Assembly: GCF_024398035.1 (NCBI RefSeq)
Contig: NZ_CP073748.1
Location: forward strand, 3,339,001 to 3,403,000
DNA from: Kordiimonas sp. SCSIO 12603
Lineage (GTDB): Bacteria > Pseudomonadota > Alphaproteobacteria > Sphingomonadales > Kordiimonadaceae
Reading direction: 5' to 3'
Length of the DNA stretch: 64,000 bases
Shown here: one piece after another, positions 52,244 through 59,954 of the stretch
Position numbering within the stretch: the first letter of the stretch is position 1
Layout of the letters: the number at the start of each line of letters is the position of its first letter
Made by a program: the position numbers and the translations under genes
Notes under the pieces: generated by a model
The model's database searches: none
The model's input: the letters and a program-made list of their open reading frames with translations, nothing else
What the model was told of the DNA's origin: nothing

Positions 52244-52278
52244 CCTCATAGATTACTAGCAGTTACTTCCCTATGAGG
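52244..52278 (-). promoter_or_regulatory. Stem-loop in front of the DUF6356 ribosome binding site
   Basis: CCTCATAG and CTATGAGG are perfect eight-base arms 19 bases apart. On the transcript the second arm ends in GAGG, directly next to AAGAGG before the start codon, so the structure could hide the ribosome binding site or serve as a protein site. Confidence 0.4.
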
Positions 52279-52400
52279 ATATTATGGCCCAAAATCGTAA
52301 GAAAAATCAGTTTTAATTTAATATTTATTTCAAATTTTTTAGCATAATTACACTAATTAATAGCGATTTATTGGAAAAAATTAAATTAATAAAAGTTTAT

Positions 52401-52457
52401 ATGCGCAATTATTTACCCTTTCACCACACCTTTGGCTTCGGGAATTTAATTGCGCAT
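52401..52457. repeat. Inverted repeat after the S9 peptidase gene
   Basis: ATGCGCAATTA (52401-52411) and TAATTGCGCAT (52447-52457) are perfect 11-base complements with 35 bases between, followed by six T on the plus strand. It starts seven bases past the peptidase stop and may act as its transcription end. Confidence 0.45.
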
Positions 52458-52463
52458 TTTTTC

Positions 52464-54533
52464 TTATTTTGACAGTACATTGTTGACGTCAATCACTAAC
52501 GCCTTTTGCAGATATTTCTGTAAGCGCACGCTGGTTTCTTGTTGAAAACGCCCCCCAACATGATCATGGAGCGCTTTCTCTAACATATAAAAATACGCCT
52601 CTCGATGAAGTTGTTTTCTAGGGGAATGGCCTGCACGTGGCTCCACCATTAAACTAATCGGCTTACCAGCTTCCTGTTGTTTAAGGGCATAATCTCGAAC
52701 ATTCAGAATATTCACCCGATCATCTTTTTCACCGGCCCAAAGGTATAGCGGCTTAATTACTTTACCAGCATGAGCGGCCGGTGATTTAGCGTAAAGCTCC
52801 TCTGTTTGTCCTTCAATATCAGGATCAGCAGAAAGATATTCCAGCCTTGCAAGGCGCCTTAATTCACGATCCGATTTAGCGCGCTTACTTAAAAAACGGA
52901 CGGCAGCAACTAGATCAACGGGCGGAGCGCCCGCAAATCCAACTTTGAACGTCTCAGGCTCATAAGCCAAAGCACCTACTGTTGAAAAGCCACCAAAAGA
53001 ATGCCCTGCGATAGCTAGTCTATCTCTATCCCCAATACCTCGAGAGAGCACATATTCCATGCCGTCCATAATATCTTGGTGTACACGGCCTTTGCCAAAA
53101 TCCCGATTAGCTGAAATCAGATAATTGAAACCATACCCACTTGAAGCACGAAACGCCGGCTCAAAAACTGCATAACCGCGATTTGCTAAAAATGCTGCCT
53201 GACTTTTAAAAGCACCATAATCTCTGGCCCACGGGCCACCATGAGGAAACACAACAAGTGGCACTTTAGAAGGATCCAGCCCTTTTGGTAACGTTACATA
53301 GCCATATTGTTGCATACCATCACTCACAGTGTAGCTAATGGCAACCCTTGCACCAATATCTGCCTCTTCCATTCTTGGATCTTCGGCATAGATCTCTTCA
53401 ATATGATCTTTTAGCGGCCTTGTAACAGCCTGTGTTTCTTTATTGTAAAAGTGAAACTTGGGAGCTGAGTGGGTAGCGCTGATCCCCATAAGCATCCAAT
53501 TATTCTGAGCACGATCCGTGACGATTTCGTAAAATTTCTCATCAATGCGGGAGGTTAGATGAGTTACTACACGCTGAATTTCTGGTTTTAAACCGTAGGT
53601 ACTTGAGTATTCATCCCGGTACGAAACCATAAGCGGTTCGAATGTACGATTATCAAGTATGGTTTCATCCAGGTCATACCGACTTTTAGGGTCAGTATGC
53701 ACCAATGTCTTATTGCCGTTCTCCAGATCAAATTTATAGAGCGAGGTTAAATCCCCATCAAAGCGTGCCTGAATAAAGAAGAAACTCCCCTCTTCTGGAG
53801 CACTGACAAACTGACACGGATCTCTGAATTCACAGGTATAAAAAGGCACTTCTTTATCATCTATTATCTTTGAAATTTGGCTTGTTAACCCTGCCGAATT
53901 TCGTTTGATAAGCGATATATCCATACTCGGAATAAAGAGAAAATCATCCACTCGCTTTTCCGAACGGAAAAACTCTTCCTTACTTCCATCAGGAAACACA
54001 CGAAACAAACCGTACGTATTATCTTCATCGCGTCTCAATGAAACAAAGAAGGCATGAGGATGCTTTTCATCAACTCCGTAATAGAATTCCTCTTTTTCAG
54101 AATCCAAGTTGATGACAATCTGTGGCAGCGTGCCTTCCTCAAGTTTTATTACATTTACATTTTGTCGCGTCCTTACGAAAAGATGCTGTCCATCGCCAGA
54201 CCAGGAAATCCGGTTCACTTCTTTTGAAGTTAGCAGCTTCCTGCGTTCCGATGTTTTAACATCATGCAACCACACCTCATCATGGCGGCCCTTTGCAACC
54301 TGATAAGCTATCATCGCACCGTTCGGGGAAAGTTTTACCCCACGCACTGGCTGTCGTTTAAAGATTATGTTTCGGTCAATGATCGGTGCTTCAGCAGAAG
54401 CTTTCATTTGTGCAATTGCATCGTCCAGATCATCAGCCTTAGCTTCAATAGATGTGAAAACCAGTGTTCCAGCAGCTGCAAGTAAGGCATAGCTCACCTG
54501 TTGCCGCACTTTATAGGTAAAGTGCTTCATCAT
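52464..54533 (-). CDS. Exported S9 family prolyl-oligopeptidase-like peptidase
   Basis: 689 residues. Signal peptide about 1-33 (EAKA-D), a seven-bladed propeller (GVKLSPNGAMIAYQVAKG, ISWSGDGQHLFVRT and similar repeats to ~400), then the alpha/beta hydrolase: HGGPWARDYG, the nucleophile in GHSFGGFSTVGAL, Asp in EKDDRVN and His in AGHSP. All three catalytic residues are present. Acts on short peptides in the periplasm. GAGG precedes two adjacent ATG codons (54533 and 54530). Downstream, same strand, of the ABC permease with a periplasmic insertion; a hairpin lies between. Confidence 0.92.
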   Translation of the reverse strand: MMKHFTYKVRQQVSYALLAAAGTLVFTSIEAKADDLDDAIAQMKASAEAPIIDRNIIFKRQPVRGVKLSPNGAMIAYQVAKGRHDEVWLHDVKTSERRKLLTSKEVNRISWSGDGQHLFVRTRQNVNVIKLEEGTLPQIVINLDSEKEEFYYGVDEKHPHAFFVSLRRDEDNTYGLFRVFPDGSKEEFFRSEKRVDDFLFIPSMDISLIKRNSAGLTSQISKIIDDKEVPFYTCEFRDPCQFVSAPEEGSFFFIQARFDGDLTSLYKFDLENGNKTLVHTDPKSRYDLDETILDNRTFEPLMVSYRDEYSSTYGLKPEIQRVVTHLTSRIDEKFYEIVTDRAQNNWMLMGISATHSAPKFHFYNKETQAVTRPLKDHIEEIYAEDPRMEEADIGARVAISYTVSDGMQQYGYVTLPKGLDPSKVPLVVFPHGGPWARDYGAFKSQAAFLANRGYAVFEPAFRASSGYGFNYLISANRDFGKGRVHQDIMDGMEYVLSRGIGDRDRLAIAGHSFGGFSTVGALAYEPETFKVGFAGAPPVDLVAAVRFLSKRAKSDRELRRLARLEYLSADPDIEGQTEELYAKSPAAHAGKVIKPLYLWAGEKDDRVNILNVRDYALKQQEAGKPISLMVEPRAGHSPRKQLHREAYFYMLEKALHDHVGGRFQQETSVRLQKYLQKALVIDVNNVLSK

Positions 54534-54568
54534 GTTTTCCTCTGTCGTGTAGTTATTTGGTTTTATTT

Positions 54569-54594
54569 AGGTGCGGCTACTCATAACCGCACCT
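54569..54594. other. Intercistronic hairpin between ABC permease and S9 peptidase
   Basis: AGGTGCGG and CCGCACCT form an eight-base stem with a ten-base loop but no T run on either strand. It could stabilise or separate the messages of the two same-strand genes. Confidence 0.4.
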
Positions 54595-54603
54595 CTACAG
54601 AGT

Positions 54604-56436
54604 TTACGCTTTTGCTTCGCGCTTCCATGGGCTCATCAAAACAAGAGCTATAAAACCAGGAAGGCCATAAATTGCTCCCATCACAGTCCAAGTGAAGGTT
54701 TGAGCTTTCCCTAGCTTTCTGCTCCTGCTCCACAGGAACGCAAGCAACGCTGTAAGTACTTGTAAGAACCCTGCAAAAATCCAGACATGGGTGTCATACC
54801 GATTACCTGTAATATCCTTGAATGGGATATTTCTGGTCTCGCTTGGCTCGATATAGTGCAAATATACATTCTTCAGGATGTAATTTGCTGGTGACGCAAT
54901 GAACTCTAGATGCTGGATCCAAAACGGATGCCTCTTGTAAGCATACTGCTCTTCGTGGATAAGTTCTGATGAACCGCCAAGTTTCGCATGAACAATCGAT
55001 GCACCCGGCTTGTTATTCGCGAAGTAATCATTGCCTGAGAAAAGCATCATATACCCATCAGCTAAGCGGTATGTGGCTACCCATGCCATCGCTTCTGGCC
55101 TTGTTGGATGTTCAACAACATATTCAGCTTCAGCCGCTTCAAACTCATCAATAAAAGCCACTTTATCAAACAGGTAACTCTTCTTGTCAGAAACGATTAC
55201 AATGTAATCTTCGTTAATCTGGAGACGACCAATATATTCTTCACCTGCGTCAGGTTGGTGTTTAACCAACATCTCACGATCAGCAAAGTTCACATGATAA
55301 AGATGCGATGTTGTCTCAAGGAATGTTTCACCGATCATAAATGGTACTTCCTTGAAGCGGTCAGCTTCAGTCACAGCATCCATATTATCCAGAAACCCGT
55401 TCTGCCCAATAACACCAATGATTTCATCAGTTTTATTGTTTCGCCCAATCAGTAACATTGCATCATGAGAGAATTGCCATATCTGGTTCAACCCGCGAGG
55501 TTGAAGCGCATACTGCTTATCCTTCACATACATTTGCCCCTGACGAGGGAAAGTCCACTGATTAAGGCTAAAGAATTCCTGATCAGCAAGTTCGGCCTGC
55601 TTCGCATAAATATCAGCCGACGGGTGTGTGCTGTTGCGTAATACATATGCCGGACGTTCACCCATTTCATATTCATACATATAGCTGAAGCTACCATCAT
55701 ATGGGTTATCGTCAGGATGTTGGCCTGTAATGAAAAGCGGTAGATGGTAAAAGACTGTCGATGACGCCATTATTGCCATTACAATACCAAGTGCCATACC
55801 GCTAACCTGTAGGAAAATCGCCCACGGCTCTTTTGTATGTGCTGTCAGATCCGCCTTAAAGCTGTTGAAATTCAACAAAAACAAGCCGGCAAGAATAATG
55901 ATCGCTGGAAAAAATTGCTTAAAATCAGTTTCGGGATTAGGCATCAAATAAGCTGCAATCATCAGAATGATCAGAAATGCCCCCTTACTGGCATTAAGCA
56001 CAGAGAAGGTGCCAACAGCATAAGCCGCAAAACATGTAAGCAGAAGCTGAAGGATATAAGCATAGTGACGCATATCCACTGTTTCCGCGGTAAAGGCATC
56101 AAATCCACTCGTCATAATCAAAAGCGGCACAACCACCACAATGGAAATAATGGTCAACGCTGCGCCAGCCAAAGCAATAAATATCTTATGAACTTCGAGC
56201 GGACGGTGGATCAGATAAGTCCAATGGTTAATGCGCTTATGCAAAATCATTTGCACAATACCAAAGCCAAAACTACCGCCCACAAGGCCAATATTCATTG
56301 CAGATATTTGCAATGCATCAGCCTCGAAAAACGGCTTTAACTTTGCCAGAAAACCGTAGAATGCCAACACAGCAACTACAGCACACAATGCCCAAACTCT
56401 ATAACGGGCAAATTCAGCTTTATATAATTCAAACAT
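54604..56436 (-). CDS. Large ABC-2-like permease with periplasmic domain, partner of YtrA-linked ABC ATPase
   Basis: 610 residues; no family recognised with certainty. About six helices in the first 230 residues (around 12-32, 46-64, 84-108, 126-146, 150-166, 174-192, 208-232), then about 290 extracytoplasmic residues (~235-535) rich in aromatic and short beta segments (for example QIWQFSHDAMLLIGRN, YHVNFADREMLV, WVATYRLADGYMMLFSG), then two helices (about 552-572 and 582-602). The core resembles ABC-2 permeases, but they lack such an insertion. Starts nine bases after the ATPase gene with GGGGG before the ATG. Confidence 0.72.
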   Translation of the reverse strand: MFELYKAEFARYRVWALCAVVAVLAFYGFLAKLKPFFEADALQISAMNIGLVGGSFGFGIVQMILHKRINHWTYLIHRPLEVHKIFIALAGAALTIISIVVVVPLLIMTSGFDAFTAETVDMRHYAYILQLLLTCFAAYAVGTFSVLNASKGAFLIILMIAAYLMPNPETDFKQFFPAIIILAGLFLLNFNSFKADLTAHTKEPWAIFLQVSGMALGIVMAIMASSTVFYHLPLFITGQHPDDNPYDGSFSYMYEYEMGERPAYVLRNSTHPSADIYAKQAELADQEFFSLNQWTFPRQGQMYVKDKQYALQPRGLNQIWQFSHDAMLLIGRNNKTDEIIGVIGQNGFLDNMDAVTEADRFKEVPFMIGETFLETTSHLYHVNFADREMLVKHQPDAGEEYIGRLQINEDYIVIVSDKKSYLFDKVAFIDEFEAAEAEYVVEHPTRPEAMAWVATYRLADGYMMLFSGNDYFANNKPGASIVHAKLGGSSELIHEEQYAYKRHPFWIQHLEFIASPANYILKNVYLHYIEPSETRNIPFKDITGNRYDTHVWIFAGFLQVLTALLAFLWSRSRKLGKAQTFTWTVMGAIYGLPGFIALVLMSPWKREAKA

Positions 56437-56445
56437 GTTTGCCCC

Positions 56446-57357
56446 CTATCCGATTTTGCTGTCGGGAGAATTATGGTTTTTGGAAAGGAATGCGTTTACC
56501 GCACGTTCAAGGTTCACTGGCATAGACTGTAAATCTGTCAGCCCCAGATGCTTAACCTTTTCCGGGAAATCATCCCCTTGATCTGTCACCATAATATGGT
56601 GTTGATCGTCAATGCGTTTGATATTGAGCAGCCCTGGTATTTGTGAACGGTCAATAGGTTTACCGTTTACTTCCGCCGCCCAAACAGAAACCCGCTCGAC
56701 AAATTCATGCGGAGCACTGTTATTCTTCAAATGCCCTTTTTCCATAATAATGAGCTGATCAGCGACCCGCTCAATTTCTTCCATCTGGTGGGAACAATAA
56801 ATGATCGTCGCTGCACGTTCTGTTTCTGTGAACATCAGTGCTTCCAGAAATGACTGTTTAGCGACAACATCAAGGCCCAAGGTTGGCTCATCCAGAATAA
56901 GTATTTCCGGGCTTTGCGCCAGCGCCATGGACAAATTCAGCCCCGCGCGTTCACCGCGCGAAAGACCCGAAATCTTCTGATTTGGATCAACATCAAAATA
57001 ACCAATCACATGGTCATAAATTTTTTGATCCCATAGAGGATAAAAGCTCCTCTGCATATGGGTTGCAGCCTTCGCTGTCATCCATACTGGTAAGGTATGT
57101 TCTTCGTTCACATACCCAACCTTACCCCGTACATCGGTTGTTAGGTTTTGGCTATCCACACCCAGAACCTTTGCCGATCCACTCGTGGGAGCAATCATCC
57201 CCAGGAGCAAACGGAACAAAGTGGATTTACCCGCGCCATTACTGCCAACAATGGCATGAATGCCGCCCTTTTGGACTTTCAGAGAAAAGTCGTTCAGGGC
57301 GGTCTTCTTGCCATAGCATTTGGTCAGTGCATCTGTTTCTATGCAATAGTCTGTCAT
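56446..57357 (-). CDS. ABC transporter ATP-binding protein
   Basis: 303 residues, a single nucleotide-binding domain plus a C-terminal extension. Walker A VGSNGAGKST (about 41), signature LSRGERAGL (about 134, variant of LSGGQ), Walker B ILILDEPTLGLD (about 156), H-loop IYCSHQM. YtrB-like: with the GntR/YtrA gene immediately upstream (ten bases) and the permease downstream it forms the classical YtrABC-type operon, in Bacillus induced by cell-wall-active peptides. Start at 57357 has GAGGAT upstream. Confidence 0.92.
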   Translation of the reverse strand: MTDYCIETDALTKCYGKKTALNDFSLKVQKGGIHAIVGSNGAGKSTLFRLLLGMIAPTSGSAKVLGVDSQNLTTDVRGKVGYVNEEHTLPVWMTAKAATHMQRSFYPLWDQKIYDHVIGYFDVDPNQKISGLSRGERAGLNLSMALAQSPEILILDEPTLGLDVVAKQSFLEALMFTETERAATIIYCSHQMEEIERVADQLIIMEKGHLKNNSAPHEFVERVSVWAAEVNGKPIDRSQIPGLLNIKRIDDQHHIMVTDQGDDFPEKVKHLGLTDLQSMPVNLERAVNAFLSKNHNSPDSKIG

Positions 57358-57367
57358 GCTATCCTCG

Positions 57368-57787
57368 CTAGACCTCATGAGTTTTCTTTTTTGCAGACAG
57401 TTTGCTAAGGCTCGCGGCTACATGACCAATGATTTCCGCTTCACTGAAATCCAGATAAGCAACATCACCAACAAATGTTTCAACGGCCTCTTTCAACTGT
57501 TTTTCCTGCTCTTCTTTGCTTAAAAGCTGTCGTGGCTCGGACACAAATAAGCCCAGTCCTTGCCTTGCTTCTACCAAGCCTTGCGATGTTAGTTCCGCAT
57601 AAGCTTTGGCCACAGTATTGGCGTTGATCATCAACTGGAGAGCTAACCCTCGAACGCTTGGTAACTTGGCGCCCGGTATCAAATTACCACAAGCTATCTC
57701 CATTCGAATACCATCGACAATTTGCCGAAATATTGGTCGGGCATCACCTGTTACAATTTGAATATTTACCGAACTCATAGCGCTCAT
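57368..57787 (-). CDS. YtrA-type GntR family transcriptional regulator
   Basis: 139 residues, the short YtrA subfamily: winged helix (PIFRQIVDGIRMEIACGNLIPGAKLPSVRGLALQ read as parts, NTVAKAYAELTSQGLVEARQG) and only a brief C-terminal dimer helix pair, without the large effector domain of other GntR groups. The start is ATG at 57787; ATG at 57778 is a second choice. First gene of the operon with the ABC ATPase and permease. Two perfect palindromes in its promoter are probable operators. Confidence 0.93.
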   Translation of the reverse strand: MSAMSSVNIQIVTGDARPIFRQIVDGIRMEIACGNLIPGAKLPSVRGLALQLMINANTVAKAYAELTSQGLVEARQGLGLFVSEPRQLLSKEEQEKQLKEAVETFVGDVAYLDFSEAEIIGHVAASLSKLSAKKKTHEV

Positions 57788-57799
57788 TTCAGTATCAAA

Positions 57800-57830
57800 C
57801 CCACTGTACTGCGTGTAGTAGTACAGTGGG
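57800..57830 (-). promoter_or_regulatory. YtrA-type operator 1, perfect palindrome at the ytrA promoter
   Basis: CCCACTGTACT (57800-57810) and AGTACAGTGGG (57820-57830) are perfect 11-base arms with a nine-base centre. The minus-strand -35 box TTGACA (57846-57851) is 15 bases away, so the repeat covers the -10 region and the start of transcription, a repressor position. Confidence 0.72.
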
Positions 57831-57845
57831 TACGGTTATAACTTT

Positions 57846-57851
57846 TGTCAA
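57846..57851 (-). promoter_or_regulatory. Consensus -35 box of the ytrA operon
   Basis: TTGACA on the minus strand. The -10 expected 17-19 bases downstream falls inside operator 1 (CACTGT/ACTGTA, weak match). Confidence 0.5.
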
Positions 57852-57953
57852 CAGTAATATTTTGCACATGCTTTCACCAAACACGGTTAAAACATAATAA
57901 ATTATTGATTTTAAAAGATTTATTATCTCAGCAAAAAATTACATGTCATTCAC

Positions 57954-57983
57954 ACGGTGTACTATATTTCACTAGTACACCGT
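57954..57983 (-). promoter_or_regulatory. YtrA-type operator 2, perfect palindrome upstream
   Basis: ACGGTGTACTA (57954-57964) and TAGTACACCGT (57973-57983), perfect 11-base arms, eight-base centre. Shares GTACT/AGTAC half-sites with operator 1; centres are about 154 bases apart, so a loop between them is possible. Confidence 0.68.
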
Positions 57984-58010
57984 AGTACAGCTAAGAATCA
58001 GGCAAGAAAA

Positions 58011-58595
58011 TTAATTGATGCAGTCACGCACCTGAGTTTGAAGTTCTGGAACCACTTCAGCCTCAAACCACTGGTTTTTACTAAGCCAGATATTATTGCG
58101 CGGACTTGGATGCGGCATCGGGAAATAACCGTCTGCTTGAAAATCTCTCCAAGCCTTCACAGTTTCAGTCAGATTCTTTCTGACTTGTCCTTTCATATGC
58201 CAGTTAAGTGCATATTGCCCCACCAGCAGTTTAACCTTCAAATTCGGTAGGAACGCCATCAAATCACTACGCCACGCTTTCGCGCACTCTGGCCTTGGTG
58301 GCAGATCACCCGATTTACCAGTACCTGGAAAGCAAAAGCCCATAGGCAGGATGGCCACCAGTTCAGGATTATAAAATTCGTCTTTACTAAGACCAAGCCA
58401 TAATCTCAGCCTATCACCGCTCGCATCATCAAACGGTACACCGGTTTCGTGCACTTTTCTGCCAGGAGCTTGCCCAGCAATCAGAATGGAAGCGTTAGGG
58501 TGCACCTGCAGGACGGGCCGTGGCTCATGTTCAAAACAAGATGCACATAGACGGCACCCTTTAACTTGTTCTACTAATGTTTCTAAAGCCTGCAC
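58011..58595 (-). CDS. Uracil-DNA glycosylase family protein
   Basis: 194 residues. Motif 1 region reads AGQAPGRKVHETGVPFDD in place of the GEAPG...GxPF of family 4/5 glycosylases; motif 2 is PHPSPRN with the conserved His. One CxxC (CRLCASC) is visible but not the full four-Cys cluster, so iron-sulfur binding is doubtful. GTG at 58595 is chosen because AGGGAG lies six bases upstream; the longer ATG frame from 58640 would put that site inside the gene. Likely removes uracil or a related base; exact specificity unknown. Confidence 0.85.
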   Translation of the reverse strand: MQALETLVEQVKGCRLCASCFEHEPRPVLQVHPNASILIAGQAPGRKVHETGVPFDDASGDRLRLWLGLSKDEFYNPELVAILPMGFCFPGTGKSGDLPPRPECAKAWRSDLMAFLPNLKVKLLVGQYALNWHMKGQVRKNLTETVKAWRDFQADGYFPMPHPSPRNNIWLSKNQWFEAEVVPELQTQVRDCIN

Positions 58596-58721
58596 ACAAC
58601 TCTCCCTAAAACAAAGGCAATTTAACAAGCGACAGTTCACCTTGCCACACTCTGGGATTATTTATCAAAAACTTGGGACAAACTGCATAGTTTCCACCAA
58701 TTTGACTCGTATTGCACAGTC

Positions 58722-59864
58722 ATGATAGCGTTTTTAAGGGTCAGCTTTGAAAGGATATCTGCCTTGCTAGAGGCACGGGATATTGAGCTTATATCATCGA
58801 TTTCTGGCATGTCTGGTGAATGCCAGTCCATCACCGAATTTGTCGATGCTGTACTTGTGCCAATGACTGAGCTTTTCAAATCGAATTCCAGCCTGTTTTA
58901 CACGAATTCAAACCAGACACCGGGACTGTCTCTGCAGGATTGCTTCGCCAATAACCTGGATACTCTTTACTGTGATATATACCAAAGCAACTATCACCAA
59001 CAGGACCCTTGTTACGCACTACTTGGGCAAAATTCCCACGAAAGTAAGTGCGTGTCTGTCTCTACCGATCAAGCAATAGGTCGCGAACACCATTATATTA
59101 ACAGCGCTTACTATGAAGATTTTCTGCAACCTCAGAACATCCATCAGAGCCTGATTTTCACTATTGCGGATCGGAAAAACTATTATGGTCTCTTTGGCTT
59201 ACATCGCCCTTTACATAAAGGTGCATATGAACAAAGCGATCACTTAAAGGCAAAATTACTCGCGTCGCACTTTTCCACTAGCCTGAAAGCACTACAGGCC
59301 ACTATGGCCCGCAACGATGAACAGCAAGCTCTCGCCGCTATGATGGCACGTTCTTCTATGCTAGGGTTCATCACTGTAAATACACAAGGTAACATTACGG
59401 CTAAATCAGCAGACCTCACTAATAAAATTCAGGGTTTAGTAGCTATTCCAGATCATCAACTTTGGCCTATGCTTCTAGATAGTTTTACACCGGAAACACG
59501 TCAATTCTGCATCAATGCCCTGAGGGGTGATACTCTACAGGTAACGGATAGTATTGAAGTGCCGTCGTGTGCTGAAAAACAATTGCCCGCTCTCTTTATA
59601 TCTGTGCCGGAAATGGGAAAGCTCACAGTCTTTTTCCTTAATGAAGGTGCGCGAAATAATATCTCACAAGGTAAATTAAAGCACTTCAACCTCACACGCA
59701 GGCAGCAAGATGTAATTCATCTGATCAGCGAAGGACTTACTAACACACAAATCGCTGATAAAATGGGTGTTAGCCCGAAAACACTGGAAAGCCACCTCAC
59801 CGCTATTTACAGGAAAACTGCCTGCCACAACAAAACCGGGCTTCTATCGGCACTGCGCCCCTGA
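58722..59864 (+). CDS. LuxR-type transcriptional regulator
   Basis: 380 residues. C-terminal LuxR helix-turn-helix (LTRRQQDVIHLISEGLTNTQIADKMG and SPKTLESHLTAIYRKT). The rest, about 300 residues, has no recognised domain; the first part (TELFKSNSSLFYTNS, NLDTLYCDIYQSN) may be a GAF/PAS-like sensor, but it lacks the acyl-homoserine-lactone-binding pattern. The start is uncertain: ATG at 58722 has no good ribosome binding site, and in-frame ATGs lie further in. Directly upstream of a TonB-dependent receptor and a hydrolase on the same strand, its likely targets. Confidence 0.85.
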   Translation: MIAFLRVSFERISALLEARDIELISSISGMSGECQSITEFVDAVLVPMTELFKSNSSLFYTNSNQTPGLSLQDCFANNLDTLYCDIYQSNYHQQDPCYALLGQNSHESKCVSVSTDQAIGREHHYINSAYYEDFLQPQNIHQSLIFTIADRKNYYGLFGLHRPLHKGAYEQSDHLKAKLLASHFSTSLKALQATMARNDEQQALAAMMARSSMLGFITVNTQGNITAKSADLTNKIQGLVAIPDHQLWPMLLDSFTPETRQFCINALRGDTLQVTDSIEVPSCAEKQLPALFISVPEMGKLTVFFLNEGARNNISQGKLKHFNLTRRQQDVIHLISEGLTNTQIADKMGVSPKTLESHLTAIYRKTACHNKTGLLSALRP

Positions 59865-59954
59865 TTCATAGGGGGTATCCCCGATTTCCATGACGAATAC
59901 TGGAATTTAAAATACTTCCAACCATCGAATTATGGAGAGTGTTGGGAGAAAAAC

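Larger units (their letters stand above)
52236..52463. other. AT-rich gap between DUF6356 and S9 peptidase genes
   Basis: 228 bases with no coding frame worth calling. It holds two inverted repeats (52244-52278 and 52401-52457, listed separately) and otherwise very AT-rich DNA likely to contain the promoter for DUF6356/yeiH on the minus strand. Confidence 0.5.
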
